Assembly: GCA_010015655.1 (NCBI GenBank)
Contig: ML976667.1
Location: 1,119,980-1,183,979 of the forward strand
From: Bimuria novae-zelandiae CBS 107.79
Taxonomy: Eukaryota; Ascomycota; Dothideomycetes; Pleosporales; Didymosphaeriaceae
Length of the DNA: 64,000 nucleotides
Reading direction: 5' to 3'
Shown: in pieces, positions 11,821 to 24,570 of the stretch
Position numbering within the stretch: the first letter of the stretch is position 1
Layout: the number at the start of each line of letters is the position of its first letter
The notes under the pieces: model-generated
Databases searched by the model: none
Seen by the model: only the letters and a program-made list of their open reading frames with translations
Told to the model about the DNA's origin: nothing
Program-made: the position numbers and the translations under genes

Positions 11821-12346
11821 GCGTTCGCCTGCTTATCCTACAAATCAAATCAACGTGTCAGTGCTCAGAAAAGTCAGTTCAGCTACTGGGAGACAGCGCT
11901 CAACGACGGCAGCGCTGGCCCAATGGCCGCGAAAATAGCAACCTTACTCGGTGCTGTTACAAGCTCCGCCGCGAGAACGGAGCTTACGAGCCGGAAGATC
12001 CTACGGCCACTGCCATCAGCGAGTCCCTGGCATGGCTGGTCGAACACCAATTGACATGTCAGGGGTCCGCTCAGCGGGTCGCAATAGGTACATACTACTT
12101 CCATTTGAGGTCGGCAAACATCATGAATACAAGATCTATGCAGCTGGTTCACTCTCATCTTCACTTTGTGGTCGTTCCTTCCTGTTTCCTCTCGCCTGCA
12201 AAAAGTGGGTCTAGTAACGTTTCAGTCCCACGCGACCTCGTACAACTCCTCGAAGGCGTTCACACTGTCTATTCCATCGTTTTCCTAGTGACTCGCTGTC
12301 TCTATTGCCAGCTCTATAATCGGGCCTTTCTGCTGCCGGAAGTACA
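11821..12346. other. intergenic
   Basis: Spacer between the dihydrouridine synthase stop and the start of the broken J-domain gene. A plus frame overlaps it (11811-12611) but has no domain and runs through the J-domain gene in the wrong frame. Confidence 0.55.
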
Positions 12347-13312
12347 ATGGCTCGCAACAAACGCAAGCAACCCACGCTTCCAGCGGATCCGCCTCAGAAG
12401 CCCACGCCGCCGAGCGAATAGGGTCACTACGCGGCGCTCGGTCTCTCACGCATCGCCACTGCAACTCAGATCAAGAAAGCGTTCCACAAGCTCGCGTTAT
12501 TGCATCATCCCGACAAAAAGGGACTCGACCACGTCAAGGATGACGCAGATTTTAGGCGGATTCGTCGACTGTTATCCTCAACAGCAGTGTGAAACTGATC
12601 TGGAGGTGTAGATCCATCAGGCGTATGAGTTCCTCAACGACTAAACACAACGCGAAAAGTACGATGCAACTTCGGCGAAGTATCGCGAAGAGCTCGTAAT
12701 GTACAAGAAAGCGTATGAGAAGTACTGCACAGAACTAGAGGAGATTGAGGACGACAGGAAACGGGAAGGGAGCCTTCATAAGAAGGAGGGAAAGAAGGCG
12801 CGGGAGCTAGAGAAGCAGGGAAGGAAGCTGCAGCTCGGGAGGCTAAGGAGAAGCAGCGCGTTATTGATGATGTCTTGGCTCGATTCAAGAGCTGGGAGAT
12901 CGAGCGCGCTATTCAGGGACTTGGTTACCCTCAGACGCCTGAATTGTCCGAAATACGGTGAGTTTGTGCGGGATCCAACGTATCATGATAGTTCATACTG
13001 ACTAGACGCAGTGAACTTGCATCCAACTCGGATGGATGGTGCTTCTATCGTGGGTGCTATAGCCGCCGCGTAGCATTAAATGTGGACAATGACTTCGCAT
13101 TCGCTGAGCTTCAAATCGTGGAGGAGCACTGCGCTTTACAAGCTTGTCGTGAGGCAATACAGCGGGAGAACGAGTGTCTCGAGAAAGAGCGCCAGGCCAA
13201 AGCAAAGGCGAATCGAAAGAAGGAGGCCCGCGAGCGTGTCGCTGAATCCCGCAGTAAGGCTATACTGCAGGTGGAGCGCAAACGTCGGAGCGAGAAGCCC
13301 AGCGCGTCCTAG
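12347..13312 (+). pseudogene. broken DnaJ (J-domain) protein gene
   Basis: Reading from ATG 12347, a short Pro-rich leader is followed by TAG at 12419-12421, then a clear J domain: HYAALGLS, a long helix II, and the HPD motif in LLHHPDKKG. Helix IV (IHQAYEFLND) reappears after a disrupted stretch that looks like a decayed intron, and ends at a second stop, TAA at 12642-12644. A Lys/Glu-rich coiled region continues, shifts frame near 12823, and resumes as VLARFKSWEIERAIQGLGYP. A well-formed intron (12958-13011) then restores a Cys/Trp segment and the charged C-terminus, ending at 13312. Intact relatives are J-domain cochaperones that stimulate Hsp70. Two stops, each one C-to-T step from Gln, plus one frameshift make it a probable pseudogene; a frameshift caused by assembly error is possible. 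Confidence 0.75.
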
Positions 13313-16110
13313 TTAAGCAGTGGGTCGACATAAAAATCAAGGCGTAACTGGAGGAGCTAATCCAAGCCAGATGTGACATGGGCACTAAGGAGGTCGTCAT
13401 AGACTTGGCTGGTGCAAGAAGAAGGGTGCCAGTCAATATAGCTACTGTGGCACTGATATCCTCCATTTCTCTTTCAAATACCCACACGGAGGGGCTATTA
13501 CGTGCAACGCTTAAAAGAAGAGCCTCAGTCGCTTCGTACCTTGCGAGGTGAAGAGCCGTGAGATGGCGCAGGATATAGGTGTAGATAGTAAGGGAGGCAT
13601 CAACATCAACGTGGATAGCAAGGACCAGGGCTAGACTTACGAAGTCTAGTCTTTCTAGCCTCCGGCGTAGAGAATTTATTCTCTCCCCAGTCTATCGTTT
13701 CCGCGTCGTGCTTATGTGAAGACTAACAGGAGCCTACGCAACTAGATCCGAAGATTCTAAAAAAAGGTTTACTTTACTTCCAGCATGCAACTTTAGAGCT
13801 TCGCAAGCTTCACAAGCTTCGTGAAGCCGCGGCTTCCAGCATTCCGCCAGCAGTTACGAATGTACTAGTATCGAGTCAGCGAGTAGAACCGATTAGCCAG
13901 ATACGACGGGCAGTCAGCACTAATAGAATTGTGCTTACCTTAGGGATAAAACGCTCACTTCGCTAGCTTATTAAGAACGGATGAACAGAGATTATCTGTG
14001 CCACAGATACCTCTATGCCTGCCGCTTTAACCGCAAGGGCGGGGGATTTAATGCAAGGAAGAGCAACCGATTGCAGATCTGGGTGCGGTGGCCGGCCTCG
14101 AAGATGTATAGCAGGGGTAGTAGTCTAGCGAATATGCAACGTGGTGATTGTAAAGGCTGGAGTGGGCTCAAAGTCGCTACAACACCTCCCCAGCGTAAGT
14201 AAAACGAGCGTCTAAGGCGTTTCCTCCGGGACTACCTGCTTCGTTTTCATATTTACGGTTTCCTTCACGCAATTCTTTCGTCCGAGCAGCATAAGTTCCG
14301 AAGACCGAGTTGCCACAGCGGTGCATGCACTCCAATTAAGGCCCGAGGAACGCCTCCTGTCAGCAGTTCGGACAAGGTTCTCACTGCATGCATTTTGCTC
14401 GCAGAATTTAGCGGCCGTTAGCTGTATGCAACGTTAAACATGCTTGTTGTGCATCGCAAAAATATTACGTCTTCCGGGTCTAGGGGGGCGAGGCGCTAGG
14501 CTAGGGGCTGAGCAAGGGAGGTGGATGTTGGAATTCTTGGGCGCAGTCTCTTTTCAGAAGAGGAGCGAGTTCTTTTCGGTGCGAAGGACTTGTTGTTTGA
14601 GCTCAAAGCTCTGCTGGTGTTCAAATGGAAGTCATGAGCTTCAGTGAACGTGCTACCCTCGTGGTATCTGTCAGAAACACTTCGCTGGAACGCATCACGG
14701 ATCTACGGCTGGGGTGCAATGCCGAACTGATATCATCCTAAATCTATGCCTGCATCTTTTCGGTACTTGTGCATTGCATAAGAGGCTGGTCGGCCTCCGA
14801 CATTTCCATCATTGCTGTGTGGCAGGGCAAGTCTCAGCCACCTTATTTTTCAATAGTCGGAGTTTATATGAACTCGTGTCCACCAGTCCTTAAGGGGCCC
14901 AGAGTTTGACCTTTTCACCATCAATTGTTCCTGTCCAAATCCACTTCTACGATACGTCACATATCGTAGCAGGTATCGGACCTCGATTTGTACCACCATC
15001 GGAAGCTAAATGCACCACAGTCGTACAAGGATGATATCGCCGACTTCTCAACGTAGCTTGTGGCTACCGCATTCGGCACTTCGCTTCGCAAGATTTGTCT
15101 GCACGCGGCCCGTAGGTGCCGAGCAGAAGCCCTATTTCAGCTGTCTTGAGTTGATGAGATCGTGACGATCGTGATCTCTCACAGGTGAAAACAAGCAAGG
15201 CGCATTCGATAGTGCGGCCGACTGCGAGAACACGGCGTGGTGGTCTTAAGACTGTTTGTCGGTGAGAAAGCGATTGGCATCGTGCCGGCCGGCTCCCCAT
15301 CTGAAGTCCGGTTACACGAAGTGGGCGTCGGAAGATCACTATTTCGCTAGGCCGCACACAGCTTAGTCTGATAGGGCCGAGGAACTATTCCGACCCGCAA
15401 CATCAAACAAAAACGATGATCGGCCATGCGAGCTCTGGCACATTCGGTTGGCTGAAGGAGATGCTTGAGATGCTCTCTCATCGTAACACTGCACAAAGAT
15501 GCATTTTCTTCAGCGTTCAATGCTCATCGCCACTCGAAGGCATCATGATCGTTACATTACACTTTTCAGTGCAGTAATCCTCAACTAATGTTTTACTCTA
15601 TTCCTCAACTAATGTTTTACTCTAAGATCGTTATAGGAAAGCTAGCTTACCCTAGCTACTGCTAACTTCTTCAGCACAACGCCTAGGGGTCTTCGCGACA
15701 AGCTTTACCGACACCACGCGATGTCGTACATGAGACATTGTGGCGGCACGACAGCCTCATGCCACAGGGCCACCTTGGTACCCACCCTCACAGCGGGACA
15801 GGTGGCATGCCAGAGCGAAGCTAATGTGACACCTACCAGTCCTAACCACATACGATGTCCTGCGCAACCTGCGGGCCTAAAGCTTTAGCTTTGCGATCAC
15901 CATGCCAGGCTGCCCTGGAAGAAGCGACATGGCTGGCGTATAAAGAAAGCCATCGTATTCCACCTGTCTCCGAGGTTGTCGCGATCCTCCCTTGCTCGCA
16001 GCGTCCAACGGTCCTACTAGGAGCCATCGCCCATTCGTTTCCAGGTCTCGAGCGCTTCATAAACGTCCATCGACATTTTGTCTTTTCTTTCGTTTTATAG
16101 CACATTCATC
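13313..16110. other. long intergenic region, no supported gene
   Basis: No frame of credible length or motif in 2.8 kb. It contains a short perfect hairpin at 13631-13649 (8-bp stem, 3-base loop), an imperfect palindrome built on AAGCTT near 13807-13827, and a 22-bp tandem duplication at 15579-15624. The right end is the promoter side of the multicopper oxidase. Confidence 0.6.
15579..15624. repeat. 22-bp tandem duplication
   Basis: Two identical 22-bp copies, 15579-15600 and 15603-15624, separated by two bases. Confidence 0.9.
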
Positions 16111-18134
16111 ATGTTGTGTAACTCGACCAGGGCAGCTTCGCTAGCCTCGCTTTTGGTTCTACTTTGTCCTTCTGTTCTCTCGTTTGCAATTCAATCACAA
16201 CGAGATGCACTTGAGGTACCGTGGAAATTGTCGAGGAGAGGAGTTGTGTCTTCCTACAACAGGCGACAATACGACACTGGGGCTTGCGAGAATGGTCCAA
16301 AGTCCAGGTCTTGCTGGGGCCAATTTGATATTGATACTGACCACGACCGGGAGTGGCCGGATACGGGGAATATCGTAAAGGTATTTAATACAGATAGCAC
16401 AGAGATTTATGGGCTTTTCTGACTGTTTCAGTATCTTTTTGAGGTCAGCAACATGACGCTGGCACCGGACGGCGTCGAGAAGCGTATGACCGTTGTGAAT
16501 GGACAGTATCCAGGCCCGGTAAGGAACGTCATATCGATGTATGCGTAGACCAATGCTAATCGATAGATAGACCATTGAAGCAAATTGGGGAGATGATATC
16601 GAAATCTCGGTCACAAACAACCTCGAATCAAATGGTACAGGGATTCATTGGCATGGCATGCGACAGTTGGGCTCCAATGAGATGGATGGCACGGCTGGGC
16701 TTACCGAGTGCCCAATTCCTCCAGGTGGCTCCAAAGTGTACAGATTCAAGGCCACGCAGTTTGGCACCAGCTGGTGGCACAGCCATTATTCAGCGCAGTA
16801 CAGCGATGGTGTACTGGGCCCTATCGTGATTCACGGACCTGCTACGAAGGACTACGATATAGATCTGGGAGCTCTTCCGATTACAGATTGGTTTTATGCG
16901 CCAGCGTAAGTCTCTCTGGTCTTCTGAAAACGCTTATGCTGACTTGCGGAGGTTTGAGGTCAATGCGGAGACACTTCACGCAAATCGCCCGCCTACTGCA
17001 GACAATATGCTCGTAAATGGGTCGATGACCTCATCTGCTGGTGGAGAGTACGCTGTAACCCATCTTACAAAGGGAAAAGCGCACCTTCTTCGATTCGTCA
17101 ATACGGGCATCAACAATTGGGCGAACGTCGCTCTTGACGGGCATCCATTCACAGTGGTGGCAGCAGATCTCGTTCCGATCGCGCCTTACACTACGAATAC
17201 GCTTACGATCGCGGTCGGTAAGTTATAGTCCCAATTCTCGCCAATGCGCCGACTCCACTAGACCCCGGAGCATCTTCGCTAACCGGATACAGGCCAGCGC
17301 TACGACGTCATAATCAACGCGAACCAAACTGTTGGTAACTACTGGCTTCGCATAGGACCCGGTGGTGGGGGCTGCGATGGACCAAATGCCAATGGTGCAA
17401 ATATCCGAAGCATCTTCCGCTACGAGGGTGCGCCCGACGCGAACCCCAACTCAACACCATCAGTGCCACTGCCAGCAAGCTGCGATGATGAAGCCAACAT
17501 CGTACCCTGGATCAAGTCGACAGTTCCCCAAGAAACACCCAAAGAGATGGAAGTCAAGTTTGCCAACACCGTCGTCTCGGGGACAAATCTTGTGCAATGG
17601 CTGATCGACGACTCACCCCTGCACATGAACTACAGTCGTCCCACGATCCAGCACATCTTCGACGGAAACAACACTTTCGAACGGTACGAAAATGTCTACG
17701 ACCTCGGTACTGCGGACACCTGGCAGTACTGGGTGATACAGCAGGACCCTGCAAATCTCGCCGCTATCCCGCATCCCATCCACCTCCACGGCCACGACTT
17801 CTACGTGCTTGATGCCAAGGCGGGCGCGTCGTGGTCAGGCGATACGTCGAGTTTGAAAATGGACAACCCCACGCGGCGCGACACGGCTACGCTTCCCGCC
17901 GCAGGCTACCTTGTCCTTGCATTCAAGTCGGATAACCCGGGCATGTGGCTGATGCATTGCCATATTCCGTTCCACCTGTCGCAGGGATTTGGCGTGCAGT
18001 TTGCGGAGCGGAGAAGCGAGATCCCGAGTACGATAGGCGGGGAAGACGTGGTGAAGCAGGAGTGCAGGGATTGGGTTGCGTGGCGGGAGAAGTATTACCC
18101 GAATGGGTTCGCGGAGGGTGACTTTATTCTGTGA
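16111..18134 (+). CDS. secreted laccase-like multicopper oxidase
   Basis: Five exons: 16111-16380, 16432-16518, 16571-16905, 16952-17217, 17293-18134, with GT...AG introns of 46-75 bp and consistent phases; 599 residues. The N-terminus has a hydrophobic signal (LASLLVLLCPSVLSFA). All four copper motifs are present: HWHG (His145, 147), WWHSHYSAQ (His189, 191), HPIHLHGHDF (~480-489) and HCHIPFHLSQGF (Cys542 as the type-1 copper ligand). The residue ten after that Cys is Phe, a non-coordinating axial position. The family oxidises phenols and similar donors and reduces O2 to water outside the cell. The mature N-terminus has the Cys-containing block GACENGPKSRSCWGQFDID seen in ascomycete laccases. 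The C-terminus ends in GDFIL and lacks the DSGL-type tail of typical asco-laccases, so a broader multicopper-oxidase role, such as pigment synthesis, is possible. Confidence 0.92.
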
Positions 18135-19599
18135 GTGAGTGTTTTGGGTGGTATGCCGACGGCGGGTTCACGAACGGCACGGTGGCTTTCTGTTCTTCAG
18201 CGCGAGTACGCAAGTGGTGGGCGGACGTCTTCGTCGCGTTACTTTCGTGTATATATTTAGGTGAAGACGGGTGGCTTTGCGGTTTGGACGCGCAGTCGCG
18301 CGCTGGTTCTAGGATACGGTAATATTAATTTGAGGACTCTACTTCGATCTTTACAACATGCGGCCCTCGAGAGCGATGGTGGTGTGTCGCGGCTTGCAAA
18401 TCGTTTGAGCGACCTAGGATTCGTACGGTTGGAGAATTTGTGGTGGGCTAATGCTCCTTGAAATGTATACAGTGGGACAAAGAGCAGGCAGCACAAGAAA
18501 AGCTAACGTCGCAGTGCTCTGTCAGGCTGTTACTTCCGCATCGTATACGCTGCGAAAGACTTGCCATTTCGACGTCTTTACTCCGTGGTGTGGTGGATTT
18601 GGGCAAGAGGGCGACTCAGGCTACGAGAAATCAAACGGCTGAAATAGCGTGCGCGGGACATGTGGTAGGGAGTTGAATTGGGAGATTTGACAAACTGAAA
18701 GGAAATGACATATCCAGCATGTGGAGACCAGGCCGTGATACAGCAGTACTCGCCATTGAAGCAATCAGACGCCGTGAGGCACAACGCCACCAACAGGTGA
18801 AAATCGGGCCAACGACCACTCCGCAACAGTCCTTCCTCAAGCTCGGCCATTATGGCCAGTGACTCAATGGAAAACATCACGAAAACTGGTGAAAACCATG
18901 TAATTGGTAGAAACTATGTGGCTTGTAAGCATAGCACCCGGTCCCAGGCATGCAAGCAAACGAAACCCCCGCAATAGCTTTGAACAGACCATTGCGGCAC
19001 GGTCGCAGCGCGATCGCCGTCAATCACAAACTGCGGCCGCACTATCAGGCGAGGGTCCTCCTCGCGCTGACAGTCATCCGCTAGAGTATCGCGCAAGAGG
19101 TCCGTTGACATTGCCTCTGACGGGGGTGAGAATCACGGTCCTGTACGAAAGCGTCCACTTTCGCAACTCAAGGTGCTATCTCCGCTAATCCACCTCCTGA
19201 AGCTACTCGATCGGTTGCAAAGAGATATGAAGTGCAGACAGGAGGCGGTCGATGTGATCGTTGGAGGGCGGTACAAAGCGGTGGCGTGTCGAGCTGTGCG
19301 GTGAGAAGAGCGAGACAATGGTGGTGAGTGGAAGGAACTGTGGGCGAGGGTAAGGGACATTACATAGGTCGTGGGGAATTTGTGCTGACTAATCGCTTAA
19401 CACACACGTGACTGGGCACATATCATGCCAAGCCCTGCCGCCTTCTGCCATCCTTCTGGGAGACATAATGTAGCCAGTCAATCTTACGCACAGTAATGTC
19501 AGAAATAGTAGGAATAAATAGTAAGCCACTTTTGCTAGGAACTGCCTTGCTAGGAGCACTTGAGAGCCCTCAACACATGAAAAACACAAGTTGAATTAC
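18135..19599. other. intergenic
   Basis: 3' flank of the multicopper oxidase followed by 1.4 kb with only short overlapping frames (under 105 codons) and no motif. Nothing supportable. Confidence 0.55.
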
Positions 19600-19881
19600 C
19601 TACCATGGGCAGCTATTATAAGAGTGTATAGAGCAGGAGCACCCGAGTTTCTGCATGGCAATGAGGCCGATGGCCCGGTAAACTAGCGCCTTAGATGCTT
19701 CCCAGCTGACAATGTATCGAGTCTCATCACAATCTGTACAATCAATTTTCAGGACATCACGCTGGCACAGATGCATGAGATTCCAAGTAAATTTTCCGTT
19801 GCTATCGAACATAGGAGACCGGAATCATCAACAAGGCTCTGATCATCAGAGCGTCAGAGCGCCTTCGAAGACACGGCCCTT

Positions 19882-20335
19882 CTATACCCTTTCGTGTACC
19901 ATTTTGCTCGTAAGACAGCATCGTGCCATACCATAGGTATACCACCCCAAATATTCATAACTCATCGCCCGATCGACGTGAAGGAAGGCCGTCTTCAGCC
20001 CTAACTGCTGTGTCGCTGTCTTAGGCAGCTCTGGGAGCCTAAGGATGTCGGCGGCAGTGAAAGTTTCACGCTGATCCTGATGCACCAAGCGACCGCCATT
20101 CTTCTGGTGCATTCCGCAGTACCCATCTTTCAACTCATGGTGGCAATCGGTGCGGAAGTCCGGTTTGCGAACAGTGCTATATCAAAGTTAGCAACAGCGA
20201 ATGTGCCAACGAATTCAAATTGGTGGACTTACTAGGAGATCGGAGGGGCTGGAAGTGCCGCGGCAAGGAAAGGGTCGGCCACGTCCAGAAGAGGAAGGGA
20301 AGGTGCAGCGTTGAAGTTGACGTAGCGATGGGACC
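19882..20335 (-). CDS. unrecognised gene fragment, two putative exons
   Basis: I do not recognise this gene. A minus-strand segment at ~20335-20233 reads HRYVNFNAAPSLPLLDVADP and ends at a good donor (GTAAGT). A 56-bp intron (20232-20177, acceptor GATATAG) joins it in phase to a segment down to a stop at 19882, reading KDGYCGMHQKNGGR and TAADILRLPELPKT. Protein-like composition across the junction argues for a real exon pair. Upstream (20340-20510, minus), a different frame encodes a helical ETKAELGSAKEHILQLTAER stretch that no simple intron connects, and downstream a 70-codon ATG frame (19812-19600) contains DCTDCDETRYIVSWEAS. Either the gene has more exons than I can place, or it has decayed by frameshift. 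Confidence 0.3.
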
Positions 20336-20439
20336 GAAGTTAGAGAAACTGTTGGAGGCAGGCTTCGCTTCGGTGATGACAGCGCTGCGCGCGGCAATGA
20401 CATCGGCGATGGCGAGGTCGCGCTGTTCTTGCATCGCAA

Positions 20440-21167
20440 CCCGCTCGGCCGTTAGCTGGAGGATGTGCTCCTTGGCGCTTCCAAGCTCGGCCTTGGTCTC
20501 GTTGATATGATGTGGAAGTGTTCTCGCGGCTTTCCCGGCTGGTCGTTTGGTGTGTTCACGGCTTCAAAGTTGTTCGCACTGGAGGGCCGCAGCGGTGGGA
20601 AATTTGAAGGCGTTCGAGGCTGCTAGCGAAAAGTCAGTGTGGGCGACGCTCTGTACCGGTGATCGGTGTTTATATAGGTGGTGTGTAAGGGACTGCCAGA
20701 GGCCCATGCGGGCAGTCAGAGACTGCCCATGGTGTGGGTTGAAATCGAAGCAGAGGGATAATAACAGACTACATAGGTACGTCATAACGAGCGCATCAAA
20801 ACAAATAGTTCACCAAGATAGTTTTAGGCCAGTGTATTGGTATGTATCGACAGTGTTGCTAGATCTAGATACGTGTCTGAGGCAATTCACCTCTTCTATC
20901 CAACGATGGGCGTAGGATCCGCAAAGTACGGGTAACCGATTGTAAAATCGTAGAAACTAATTGGCTTGAAATCATACCGTGTTAGCAGTGAATTATAGAT
21001 GGCCCCTAACTTTGGCTGTCGCATCGGCAATTCAACCTGTTATTAACATACCTAGGTAGGTAAGTAAACAACGCACCGACCTCAGGAAGCCGGTCTGACA
21101 ACGCCACCAGCCAAACCAACGACCTCACCAATCCTCACCACGCGACCAAATAGGTACACCAAACCTT
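20440..21167. other. intergenic or decayed coding sequence
   Basis: The left part may belong to the unresolved minus-strand gene (helical frame to ~20510). The remainder shows no credible gene. Confidence 0.45.
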
Positions 21168-21362
21168 CTAGTCAACATCCCACACCGAGCCGTTCTTCTC
21201 CGCATGCTTCCTCTCTTCCCGTTGACGCTCATCTTGTGCCTTCCTCCTCGCGTTCTCCTCTGCACTTCTGTCTTGTTCATCCTGCATTCTTTTCATTGGG
21301 GCTTCCCGGTCCGCCTTGCGCTTCTCGTGGTCTTCGCGTATCTTGTTGAGGAAGTTTGGCAT
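21168..21362 (-). CDS. small charged coiled-coil protein
   Basis: A 64-codon ATG frame. After MPNFLNKIREDHEKRKADRE almost the whole chain is Lys/Arg/Glu/Asp/Gln with alanine, strongly helical and heptad-like, ending in NGSVWDVD. No known family recognised. The strong composition bias with no stops, and a defined non-repetitive N- and C-terminus, favour a real small protein over chance. It is isolated, with intergenic sequence on both sides, and no intron is needed. Function unknown. Confidence 0.5.
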   Translation of the reverse strand: MPNFLNKIREDHEKRKADREAPMKRMQDEQDRSAEENARRKAQDERQREERKHAEKNGSVWDVD

Positions 21363-22397
21363 AGTAGATTATCGGCAGGTGTTGTGAATTTGGGGTCGGG
21401 TTGGGGTTGCGTAGTTTGTTGGTCGGAGTGTTGAGAGTTACTATCGTGTGCGATCCTTTAAGAGAAGTCAGGGAACGGAGATCTTATACTCGTATTGTTT
21501 GTGGGTGAATTTTGACCGTTCACGGATGTGATACCATGAAGAGCATATCATATCGTGCGCATCGAAATCAATAGCGCGAGGAAATTCACAACACTTTCTT
21601 TGTGAATGCATATAGTGTCAATTGATGTACGTGATAAATCAGTAATGTTACAAGGTTTAGACACGTGGCTAAGCATTTCACTTCGTGCATTGCAACGCTG
21701 TAGCAAGATAGTTACCGTAATGCTTACAGCGAGCGACTAAGCAATGCCGTAGGACAGCCAAGGCCACAACTATCTCCTGCGTTTAACTTAAAATAAGAAG
21801 TTGGATAACTGCGCTCTGACGTTCATTTTTTTGCAATTCGAGTCTTTGAACCTGGCAGGATTTGTAGCCTAGAAACAGCACCTCCTTCCTGCTGTCTTTC
21901 GTAGGGTCCCTATGGCTTCTACCAGAGCTTCGTCTTCAATACTAGAACTTGTACATCGTTTAGCTTCCACTCCGTAACCCACTGTGTTGATTATCGAAAT
22001 ATTTCGAGATACAAATATACATACCGCTCGCTGAAGGTCATTGAAAGCTATTTGCAGCAGCGCGGCAGGCCAATGGTATCTGCTGCACAGTTTGGGAGTC
22101 AACTATACTTCTATGCGAGGACCCAAACGTCAAAGTTAGATATCAATGCTCTATTTTGTCCCAGAGTGGAAGATCACGACCCAAGGCTGTGAGTAAATGA
22201 GGTGTCGAGTCCGGCCAGGACACCAGAAGCGTTTTGTAGCTAAGGACAAGCCATGCGCCGGCACGACATCAGTGTCGTCACCCTTGATGAATTGGATTCG
22301 TTTGTTCGTGCGCATACTGATAATGCCCAGGAAGTTCGTGGGGCAATTCTCTCCCAGGTGCCTCGTGGGTCACTTCTTGGCCAGGTGCCTCCTGAAT
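21363..22397. other. intergenic
   Basis: Moderately AT-rich spacer between two minus-strand genes. Nothing recognisable. Confidence 0.6.
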
Positions 22398-23480
22398 CTA
22401 GTCTTGATGCGCATACTTCACAGACTCTAGATTAACGTACTCGGTGGTTTGTGAAAGTGCGACAGGTGCACCGGCACGAGATTTTTTCCTACGATTTCGA
22501 AGGACGAGAAGAAGCGCGGCGAGCCCGATAACTGCCACCAGGGAAACACCGACTCCAATTCCGATTTTGGCGCCTTGAGATAAACCCCCTGTGTTGTCCT
22601 CACTCGGTGATAACGTACTACCAGATGTCGATTGAGAAGACGTTTGCGAAGCGGGTGTGCTGAAAATGGGCGACACGGGTGTGCTGAAAGTGGGCGACAC
22701 GGGTGTGCTGAAAGTGGGCGACACAGGTGCATTCGTAGCGGATGCCAGCATCTCAAGGTCTGAGCTGTGCCACCAGACCTGAAACCCGTCTGCCAGGACA
22801 CTCGATTTCGATGCCAGTGTAGAAGTAGACACCCAACCGCGATCGTACCCATTTGCTCCCTTGTTGGTTGGATGCCAGTAACGAACCACTTGATCCCGTG
22901 TGAGGGGGGAAACGCACAGATGCCCATACTGTTCGTTATGCTCCCATCCGCTGCGTCGGTATCAGCGACTGGCTCCAACGCGAATAGAGACCTTTATCTA
23001 AAACGTACGATGGGCAGCAGACGGCTGCTGTTACTTGTGGACCAAGAGTTGCGTATCGGAAGAAACCATCACCGTCTCGTGCGCGGACACTTGAGGTGTA
23101 TTGAGATCCTGTCTTCCAGCCCTGCGGGCATACCGCTGGACTATCTGAACCCTGATCAGCTCTACGATCCTTTTGAAGACTTTTGGAGATCAACACCACT
23201 CACAGTAATAGTCCTCCCAGCCTGCAGAGTTCAGGCCACCGTCTTGGGTGAGTGAACCGGCAGGATGGCAACTGCTATCCAGGTAAGGATCGAACCAATG
23301 TGCAGCGAACAAGTTTCCATAGTCCGGGGCAGGTGTCAAGGTTTGTTGTAATGTCAACGTCGCGGTGCAAGAGGATGGCGGCGCAAAGTAGGTCGAGATG
23401 GGTCCGCGATTCCAGCCTCTGATGACTGACGAGTCAGTTATCAGTGACGATGTCAGTGTCGGTGTTGGAGTATCGGTCAT
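22398..23480 (-). CDS. single-pass surface protein with Ser/Thr/Pro stalk
   Basis: Three exons, 23480-23204, 23144-23009 and 22950-22398, with introns of 59 and 58 bp and matching phases; 321 residues. The outer part is Cys-containing: TYFAPPSSC, then YYYSPAVCPQGW reconstituted exactly over intron 1, and AVCCPSGW over intron 2. A Ser/Thr/Pro stalk with three tandem eight-residue repeats (PVSPTFST) follows, then GGLSQGAKIGIGVGV leading into one transmembrane helix (~17 hydrophobic residues) and a stop-transfer RNRRKKSR. The short cytoplasmic tail contains a Tyr motif. The N-terminus is not a classical signal, suggesting a signal-anchor (type III) topology or a missed upstream exon. The layout (CPxGW and CCPSG ectodomain, stalk, one helix) is common among uncharacterised ascomycete plasma-membrane or wall proteins. 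Role unknown; sensing or wall contact is a guess. Confidence 0.82.
22653..22724 (-). repeat. three in-frame 24-bp tandem repeats
   Basis: Three consecutive 24-bp units (22653, 22677, 22701) encode the PVSPTFST-like stalk repeats of the surface protein. Copies differ by single bases. Copy number may vary between strains. Confidence 0.85.
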
Positions 23481-24570
23481 ATCTGTAGCACACGTGCAGC
23501 GAAGCGGTGAAAGACTGAGTAGGTAATTCGAAGCACGATTGTCGAGGAGTCAAACGGGCTTAACTACTCTCGCTGTCGAAGGCGGTAGGGTAACCAGGCT
23601 ATGCAGCCGTTGGGTAGGGGCCGAAAGCAGGTACTGGTGCGCCTCACACCAAATTGGTCCCCTAATCAGTATCTCTCACAGAGGGCTGACGTAAGACCAG
23701 TCTCTTTGCTACAGATCTACCTAATCAGAAGGCTGAAATTAACTAAAAAGGGGTCTAGACATTGACCAATTGGATGACTACAATGGTGTGACGCACACTA
23801 GTACATGTTGTGAGGCGTAATTTTACTATTCCTCTTCCGGATCTTTGTACACTCGCCGCTGGTATAATAGGTTCCCATTTTGCTCTTCTCGTTTTCAGAG
23901 GAGGAGGTTCAAAACACTTACGGTTGATTGGTTACCTCGCTGAGACTAAGCGGTGCGGAATAAGCTAAAATCGAAGCGCTCGTAGACACATCCGTTACAA
24001 TGTCATCGTGCCAGTTGGAGGTAGATTGTTACCTCCTGAGGTTCCAATAGGCACCCCTTCCGCCTGAGCTCCTGCATGGAAATTTGCTGCTTATGAAAAC
24101 TCGATTAAGCTGAATCCGTGAGGTAATCCTTCGACACCATGCAATTGCTATCACAGGCTACTCGGTCAGAACAATCGGCATGGGAGAGAGCGCATCAAAA
24201 CTTGACTTTTGATCTATATGCAAACATCATGCACCGTACCTTAATCCCGTCATCATATGCCAGCGAGGTTCCTCGTAGTCCATCGAACCACTCATTCTAT
24301 ATCTAAAGCGAAAGAATTGAAGAGAGAGCGTGTGTGATAAATCGGCCGTGTCGTCGTGCGTCTTCAGGTCGTGTAAGGGGATATAAAGGATATCTCCGAC
24401 GTCGTCATTGCAGTGCAAGTACCTCATGGTGCTATCTCCCAGGCGTTCATTTCCGGTCACCACACCGTCGAACCTGGTTGGTTACCAAAACGCCTAGGGA
24501 CGGGTGCACAACAGCTGCACAAGCTCCGTCGAAGGAAGGCATGCCATGCAGCACAACAGGGAGCCAAGCA
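23481..24570. other. intergenic
   Basis: 5' flank of the surface protein gene and 3' flank of the acetyltransferase. Frames here are short or overlap the neighbours. No supported feature. Confidence 0.6.

Noticed and set aside
12347..12421. TAG in the J-domain gene read as the end of an intron
   Set aside because: An acceptor-like TAG is possible, but no donor upstream keeps both the leader and the J-domain frame; a CAG-to-TAG change is simpler.
11811..12611. 266-codon plus-strand frame after the Dus1 gene
   Set aside because: It crosses the J-domain gene in a different frame; the J-domain frame has the conserved HPD motif, so this one is a shadow.
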